A DNA stretch of 64,000 nucleotides from CAWGQN01 sp963824885 (GTDB taxonomy: Bacteria > Actinomycetota > Actinomycetes > Actinomycetales > Microbacteriaceae): contig CAWGQN010000005.1 in NCBI GenBank assembly GCA_963824885.1, positions 151,026 to 215,025 on the forward strand, written 5' to 3'. The position numbers and the translations under genes were made by a program. Of the stretch, positions 59,420 through 64,000 are shown one piece after another (the first letter of the stretch is position 1; each line of letters opens with the position of its first letter). The notes below the pieces were generated by a model, which worked only from the letters and a program-made list of their open reading frames with translations, was not told the origin of the DNA and did no database searches.

Positions 59420-61327
59420 ATGGCCGTTGCCACGCGGTCCGATTTGCGGAACGTCGCGATTGTCGCTCACGTTGACCACGGCAAGACGACTCTTGTTGAC
59501 GCCATGCTTCAGCAAACACACTCGTTTGCCGATCACGCGCACGTGGAGGAGCGTGCGATGGACTCGAACGAACTCGAGCGGGAAAAAGGCATCACGATTC
59601 TCGCCAAAAACACCGCAATTTCGTACAACGGTGCCCACGCGCACGGCGAGCCCATCACGATCAATGTGATCGATACGCCCGGCCACGCCGATTTCGGTGG
59701 CGAAGTCGAGCGCGGGCTCTCGATGGTCGACGGCGTTGTTTTGCTCGTTGATGCGAGCGAGGGGCCGCTGCCGCAAACCCGATTCGTACTCCGTAAGGCT
59801 CTTGAGGCTAAGCTGCCCGTCATCTTGCTGGTCAACAAGACCGACCGGCCCGACGCTCGCATTGACGACGTGGTTGCGGAAAGCCACGACTTACTCCTCG
59901 GTCTCGCGAGCGATCTTGCCGATGACGTTCCCGACCTCGATCTCGACGCAATTCTCGACGTACCGGTCGTGTATTCGTCGGGGCGCATGGGTCGTGCGAG
60001 CACGACCCAACCCGATAATGGCGCGCCACCGGATAACGACGACCTCGAACCGCTATTCGAGGCGATTCTCACTCATATTCCCGCGCCGACATTTGACGAT
60101 GAGGCGCCCTTGCAGGCGCACGTCACGAATCTTGACGCGTCGCCGTTTCTCGGTCGTCTCGCACTCTTGCGAATCTTCAATGGCACGCTCAACAAGGGGC
60201 AAACGGTCGCGTGGGTTCGTCACGACGGAAGCCACTCGACCGTGCGAATCACCGAGCTCTTGATCACAAGGGCTCTCGACCGATTTCCGGCTGAACGGGC
60301 CAAACCCGGTGACATTGTTGCGGTCGCGGGAATCGACGACATCACTATTGGAGAAACGCTCGCGGATCCCGACGACGTGCGTCCTTTACCACCAATTGTG
60401 GTCGATGACCCCGCGATTTCCATGACGATCGGCACAAATACGTCTCCGCTCGTCGGAAAAGTGAAGGGCCACAAGCTCACGGCCCGAATGGTCAAAGACC
60501 GCCTTGATCGCGAGCTCGTGGGCAACGTGTCGCTGCGCGTTCTCGATATTGGTCGGCCCGATTCGTGGGAGGTGCAGGGCCGCGGCGAGCTCGCGCTCGC
60601 GATTCTCGTCGAGCAAATGCGTCGCGAGGGGTTTGAACTCACGGTGGGCAAACCGCACGTAGTCACCAGGAGGGTCAACGGCGCCCTCCATGAGCCGTTC
60701 GAACACCTCACGATTGATGCTCCGCAGGAATACCTCGGGTCAATCACGCAACTCTTGGCCGCCCGCAAGGGGCGTATGGACGGCATGTCGAATCACGGCA
60801 CGGGGTGGGTTCGCATGGAGTTCATCGTGCCCAGCCGCGGGCTGATTGGCTTTCGCACTGAGTTTCTCACGATTACGCGCGGAACCGGCATCGCCAACGC
60901 GATCTTGCGCGGCTACGGTGAGTGGGCGGGAACAATTGTTACGCGAAACAACGGTTCGATTGTCGCCGACCGCTCGGGCGTTGTGACCCCGTTCGCGATT
61001 GTGCAGCTTCAAGAACGCATGACGTTCTTTGTGAGTCCGACCGAAGAAGTCTACGAGGGCATGGTTATCGGCGAAAATTCCCGTGCCGACGACATGGATG
61101 TCAACATTACGAAAGAGAAAAAACTGACAAACATGCGCCAATCGACCTCGGACGAGTTCGAAAAGATGACGCCGCCGCGTCAACTCACCCTTGAGGAGTG
61201 TCTCGAATTTGCGCGCGAGGACGAGTGCGTCGAAGTAACGCCCGACGTTGTCCGCATTCGCAAGGTCGAATTGGAGCAAGCCGCGCGCGCGCGCGCAACG
61301 TCGAGGCTCAAGAAGCACGACAAATAG
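59420..61327 (+). CDS. typA: Translational GTPase TypA/BipA
   Basis: The 635-residue ribosome-associated GTPase aids 50S assembly and stress adaptation. G1 is AHVDHGKTTL (about residues 15-24), G2 region ERAMDSNELEREKGITI, G3 DTPGHADFGGEVER, G4 NKTDRPDAR. EF-G-like and BipA-specific C-terminal domains follow (GRGELALAILVEQMRREGFEL, SRGLIGFRTEFLT, NITKEKKLTNMR). Length is normal. Confidence 0.95.
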   Translation: MAVATRSDLRNVAIVAHVDHGKTTLVDAMLQQTHSFADHAHVEERAMDSNELEREKGITILAKNTAISYNGAHAHGEPITINVIDTPGHADFGGEVERGLSMVDGVVLLVDASEGPLPQTRFVLRKALEAKLPVILLVNKTDRPDARIDDVVAESHDLLLGLASDLADDVPDLDLDAILDVPVVYSSGRMGRASTTQPDNGAPPDNDDLEPLFEAILTHIPAPTFDDEAPLQAHVTNLDASPFLGRLALLRIFNGTLNKGQTVAWVRHDGSHSTVRITELLITRALDRFPAERAKPGDIVAVAGIDDITIGETLADPDDVRPLPPIVVDDPAISMTIGTNTSPLVGKVKGHKLTARMVKDRLDRELVGNVSLRVLDIGRPDSWEVQGRGELALAILVEQMRREGFELTVGKPHVVTRRVNGALHEPFEHLTIDAPQEYLGSITQLLAARKGRMDGMSNHGTGWVRMEFIVPSRGLIGFRTEFLTITRGTGIANAILRGYGEWAGTIVTRNNGSIVADRSGVVTPFAIVQLQERMTFFVSPTEEVYEGMVIGENSRADDMDVNITKEKKLTNMRQSTSDEFEKMTPPRQLTLEECLEFAREDECVEVTPDVVRIRKVELEQAARARATSRLKKHDK

Positions 61328-61430
61328 CGCGGCGCGCACGAGTCACAAATGGGCGGCTGGTAGGGTCGATCCGCACGTGTTTCTTGGCTCATCAGCTACC
61401 AAGGTGCAGTGCACGGGGGAGCGGTAGTTC

Positions 61431-61991
61431 ATGTTGTCGAAGCGGTGTCGGGGTCTTGCGCTCACCGTTGTGACGGCGCTGGGCGTGTTTGTGAGCGGAG
61501 CGAATGCTCGCTGCGCGTCGTCGTCGGTGGGTGAGGGCACTCCGGACAACCAGCTTGTCGCGTCGTCATCTCACGTCGTGTGCGCATCGAGTGCGACAAC
61601 CGCGGTTGTTGGCGGTGGACACGACCGCGTCTCGTTGTCATCCGGCCGAATACCCGCGGGATTCCCGCGAGCCGTGCCGATCACGAAGGGTGCCGTTGTG
61701 GGGGGAAGCATCGGCAAGAACGCGAAAAGTTGGGTCGTCGCAGTCCGCATGGCTCATGCCACCCCACTCAAGGAAATCGGCGCCCAGCTCAAACGCGCGG
61801 GATTTGTCGGGTCGATGAGCGACAGTGACGCGCGCGGCGACCACGTCGGAGTCTTTGTCACGCCGAACTATTGCGTCGCCGTGATGGTCTGGATGGAACG
61901 AGACGAAGGCCACATTGCGACGTACGTTGTCACGACAATCAACCGGTTCGGACGGTTCACGACTCACTCAAACAAGCCCTCGCCGAAATAG
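61431..61991 (+). CDS. Secreted protein, hypothetical
   Basis: The 186-residue protein starts at ATG 61431 after GGGGGAG at good spacing. Signal peptide about 1-27 (LALTVVTALGVFVSGANA). The mature part has a Ser/Ala-rich lead, then a mixed alpha/beta region (GFPRAVPITKGAVVGGSIG, SWVVAVRMAHATPLKEIGAQLKRAGFVGS, NYCVAVMVWMERDEGHIATYVVTTIN). Family not recognised. The last part resembles small exported domains with one cysteine near the C-terminus. Confidence 0.7.
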   Translation: MLSKRCRGLALTVVTALGVFVSGANARCASSSVGEGTPDNQLVASSSHVVCASSATTAVVGGGHDRVSLSSGRIPAGFPRAVPITKGAVVGGSIGKNAKSWVVAVRMAHATPLKEIGAQLKRAGFVGSMSDSDARGDHVGVFVTPNYCVAVMVWMERDEGHIATYVVTTINRFGRFTTHSNKPSPK

Positions 61992-62303
61992 CTCGAACCC
62001 TCACGAAGGCCAAACACGTTGATCGTTCGTGAGATAGACCCGCGCGGACGGCTGGCCGGGCGCGGAAACCTCCTAACCAAAAAACGCCGGAAACACCGTT
62101 TAATACACAGTCCCACCGTTAGTGAAACAGACCCTTTTCGTCGTGTCGAATCTTGATGTGTCGGTTTGACTTGTAAAGTACCCGTATTGGGGGTTGAAGT
62201 GGTAGCTTTGCTCCTCGGTGGTGGGTACGAGGTTTTCTGACAGGCCTGTCCAGTTCGCGACGGTCTTTCTCTGTATTGGGTGTCCTTGGGGGAGGGAATT
62301 CGC
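61992..62303. other. Intergenic region before the RCC1-repeat surface protein
   Basis: No gene is seen. CTCACGAA (62000) and TTCGTGAG (62026) could pair as a weak terminator after the secreted orphan. TTGACTTGTAAAGT at 62167 could include a -35 box, but no good -10 follows. A strong GGGGGAGGG ribosome site ends the region. Confidence 0.4.
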
Positions 62304-64000
62304 ATGCTGGGTACGACGTGTCGCGTCTTTGGTAGGCGTTTCCAGTCGGTGTTCTCGGTGTGCTGGGCCGTGATGCGCGACGCGGTTTCGTCGTGTCGCG
62401 GTTGGCGCGTGGGTGGTCGCGCGTGGTCGCGGTCCTTGCGATCATTTGCGGTGTTCCTCTTGTTGGCGGTCGGTTTGGTGTCGGTTCCGTCGGTTGGCGC
62501 GGTGGCTGTGGGGCAAGAGGGGAACGTGCTGGGGTGGGGTGATAACAGCCTCGGATCGGTTGGTGATGGCACGACGACCGACCGTTCGACTCCGGTGAAT
62601 ATTACGGCTACACCGGGGTGGCCGGCGGGGGTGCGGGTCACCAAGGTTAGCTCACCCAGTAACGCTTCGTTGCTCGCGTTGACGAGCGATGGCCGAGTCT
62701 TGTCGTGGGGTTATAACGGTGAAGGCGAGTTGGGTGATGGCACGACGGTTCAGAGGAATTCGCCGGTGTTTGTGCAGAACGTTGGCGGTGGCGGCCAACT
62801 GAGCAATATTATTGACGTCGTCTCGGCGGACGTTACCAGTTTCGCGTTGACGAGTTCGGGGCAGGTGCTCGCGTGGGGTGATAACACCGACGGTGAATTT
62901 GGGAACGGTACGACGACCGCTTCCCTCGTGCCGATCGTTGTTACGTTGCCGGCCGGTGACCCCGTCGTTCAGATCGCAGCGGCGAGCATTAATATCTTGG
63001 CGTTGACGGCGAGTGGGGCTCTTTATGAGTGGGGTGGGGTAACCAATACGGCCCAGCTTGGTGGGTTGACGCAGCGTAATAGTCCGGTGCAGATTAATAG
63101 TTTTCTTCCCGCGGGGTCAATCATCACGGAAGTGAGCGGGGGAGTCCAACAGGGCTTCGCCGGGGGCACGGTTGGTGTTGTGGCGACGATTGGTGGTATG
63201 CCCGGTCAGGTTCGTTTGTGGGGACAAAATGGTAATGGGCAGTTGGGGAATAACACGGTTTCCGGCCCGGTGAATACCGCTGTGACACCGTTGCTCCCGG
63301 CGGGGACACAGGTTTCCTCTCTCGCTATTGGAGGGAGTCACACCCTGGTGACCACTTCAACTGGTGATGTTTATGCGTGGGGTCGGAACGCTGGTGGTGA
63401 GCTGGGTATTGGGAACACGGCTCAGCAGAACTCTCCGGTTCTGTTGACGACGTTGCCGGCGGGTGTGACGTTTACACAACTGAGAGGCGGAGCTCTTTAC
63501 ACGGGTGCGCTTGGTTCTGATGGCAAGATTTACACGTGGGGTTCTAATACGAGATTTGGGCTGGGTAGTGGGGCTCCGGCGGGCACGAATGTGCTGGTTC
63601 CGACGGCGATGACGACGTTGTCGGCGGGCACCACGGTCGAGAGTATCTCGACGGGAGATTTTTCCGCGCATGCGGTTGTTTTGGGTCCGCCGGTGGCGGC
63701 GCAGTCGACGCTGGTTCTTGCGCCGTCGTCGATTGTTGGTGATGGGGTGTCGGCGTCAACGGCGACGGTGACGGCGAAGGATTCGTTGGGGTTTGCCGTG
63801 CCGAATGTTGTGGTGTCGTTTCCCGCGGTTGCGAATGTGTCGGGTACGGGGGGTACGTGTACGACGAGTGCGGTGGCGGGTCCTGGTTTTGGGACGTGTA
63901 GCGTGTCGCTCACGTCGACGGTTGAGGGCACGTATGCGATTCACGCGACGATTGGTGGAGTGGATGTGGGTGGTTCGCCTGCGACGTTGACGGTCACGGC
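62304..64000 (+). CDS. Large surface protein with RCC1 repeats and an Ig-like (Big-1 type) domain, partial at right edge
   Basis: An uninterrupted frame of 565 codons starts at ATG 62304, seven bases after GGGGGAGGG, and runs off the window. N-terminal basic region and long signal/anchor (about residues 46-68, SFAVFLLLAVGLVSVP). Then six or so RCC1-type blades of about 55 residues, each with a WGDN/WGYN/WGRN-x-GELG core: VLGWGDNSLGSVGDG, VLSWGYNGEGELGDG, VLAWGDNTDGEFGNG, VRLWGQNGNGQLGNN, VYAWGRNAGGELGIG, IYTWGSNTRFGLGSG. From about residue 470 an Ig-like domain follows: STLVLAPSSIVGDGVSAS, NVVVSFPAVANV, CTTSAVAGPGFGTCSVSL, YAIHATIGGVDV. It is probably a cell-surface adhesin or binding protein with more Ig domains beyond the edge. 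Codons are G/T-rich. Confidence 0.85.
   Translation, partial: MLGTTCRVFGRRFQSVFSVCWAVMRDAVSSCRGWRVGGRAWSRSLRSFAVFLLLAVGLVSVPSVGAVAVGQEGNVLGWGDNSLGSVGDGTTTDRSTPVNITATPGWPAGVRVTKVSSPSNASLLALTSDGRVLSWGYNGEGELGDGTTVQRNSPVFVQNVGGGGQLSNIIDVVSADVTSFALTSSGQVLAWGDNTDGEFGNGTTTASLVPIVVTLPAGDPVVQIAAASINILALTASGALYEWGGVTNTAQLGGLTQRNSPVQINSFLPAGSIITEVSGGVQQGFAGGTVGVVATIGGMPGQVRLWGQNGNGQLGNNTVSGPVNTAVTPLLPAGTQVSSLAIGGSHTLVTTSTGDVYAWGRNAGGELGIGNTAQQNSPVLLTTLPAGVTFTQLRGGALYTGALGSDGKIYTWGSNTRFGLGSGAPAGTNVLVPTAMTTLSAGTTVESISTGDFSAHAVVLGPPVAAQSTLVLAPSSIVGDGVSASTATVTAKDSLGFAVPNVVVSFPAVANVSGTGGTCTTSAVAGPGFGTCSVSLTSTVEGTYAIHATIGGVDVGGSPATLTVT

Noticed and set aside
1..64000. CRISPR arrays, tRNA and rRNA genes
   Set aside because: I saw no regularly spaced repeats, no tRNA T-loop/acceptor pattern and no rRNA sequence. 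A covariance search would settle the tRNA question.

Overview
The window comes from an actinomycete chromosome, most likely a Micrococcales bacterium of the Microbacteriaceae type. The signs are moderately high G+C, many GTG starts, small actinobacterial families (DUF4307, DUF4245, probable DUF6264), and the run ispH / xseA-xseB-DUF4245-carbonic anhydrase-fumC next to fba and glpX. Most of the 64 kb is housekeeping. Between those genes lie secreted, mobile or degraded genes.

Layout. 0-2.5 kb: edge of a hypothetical gene, a secreted-protein pseudogene with two in-frame stops, and a complete IS3-family element with inverted repeats and a 3-bp target duplication. 2.6-6.1 kb: a quinone-oxidoreductase-like enzyme, two small secreted Ig-like (Big-1 type) proteins and a fatty acid desaturase. 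6.4-13.8 kb: kdpFABCD with an extra small membrane peptide in front, and a kdpE cut off after its receiver domain. 13.8-19.5 kb: a surface DUF916-like protein, an LCP protein and a sugar ABC transporter. 19.5-31.5 kb: lemA, htpX, ilvA, greA, uppS, prepilin peptidase, fumC, carbonic anhydrase, xseAB and ispH. 31.7-36.5 kb: one ABC ATPase followed by four tandem paralogous permeases. 36.5-47.6 kb: fba, glpX, rmuC, ychF, a MazEF-type toxin-antitoxin pair, a secreted orphan, and an NAD operon (NrtR-like regulator, nadA, nadC, cysteine desulfurase) that lacks nadB. 48-58.1 kb: two large secreted toxin-like proteins flank a riboswitch-controlled gcvTHP operon, and a fragment of a third copy follows the second. 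58.2-64 kb: a CPBP protease, typA, a secreted orphan, and the start of a large RCC1-repeat/Ig-domain surface protein that runs off the window.

The standout is the pair of toxin-like proteins at 47967-50066 and 56256-58034. Each has a signal peptide and an ADP-ribosyltransferase domain of the pertussis-S1/cholera-A1 type (Arg, His, and a Q-x-E or E-x-E motif seven residues before an I-P). Each then has a Lys/Ala-rich linker and a hydrophobic hairpin that reads like the TH8-TH9 insertion hairpin of the diphtheria toxin T domain. The second protein also has a Cys-bounded loop holding an R-T-K-R furin-type site between the enzyme and translocation parts, as diphtheria toxin does. I know of no described toxin with a pertussis/cholera-type catalytic domain on a diphtheria-type translocation domain in one chain. 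This is the best candidate for an undescribed system here. The calls rest on reading motifs and on remembered reference sequences, with no alignment software.
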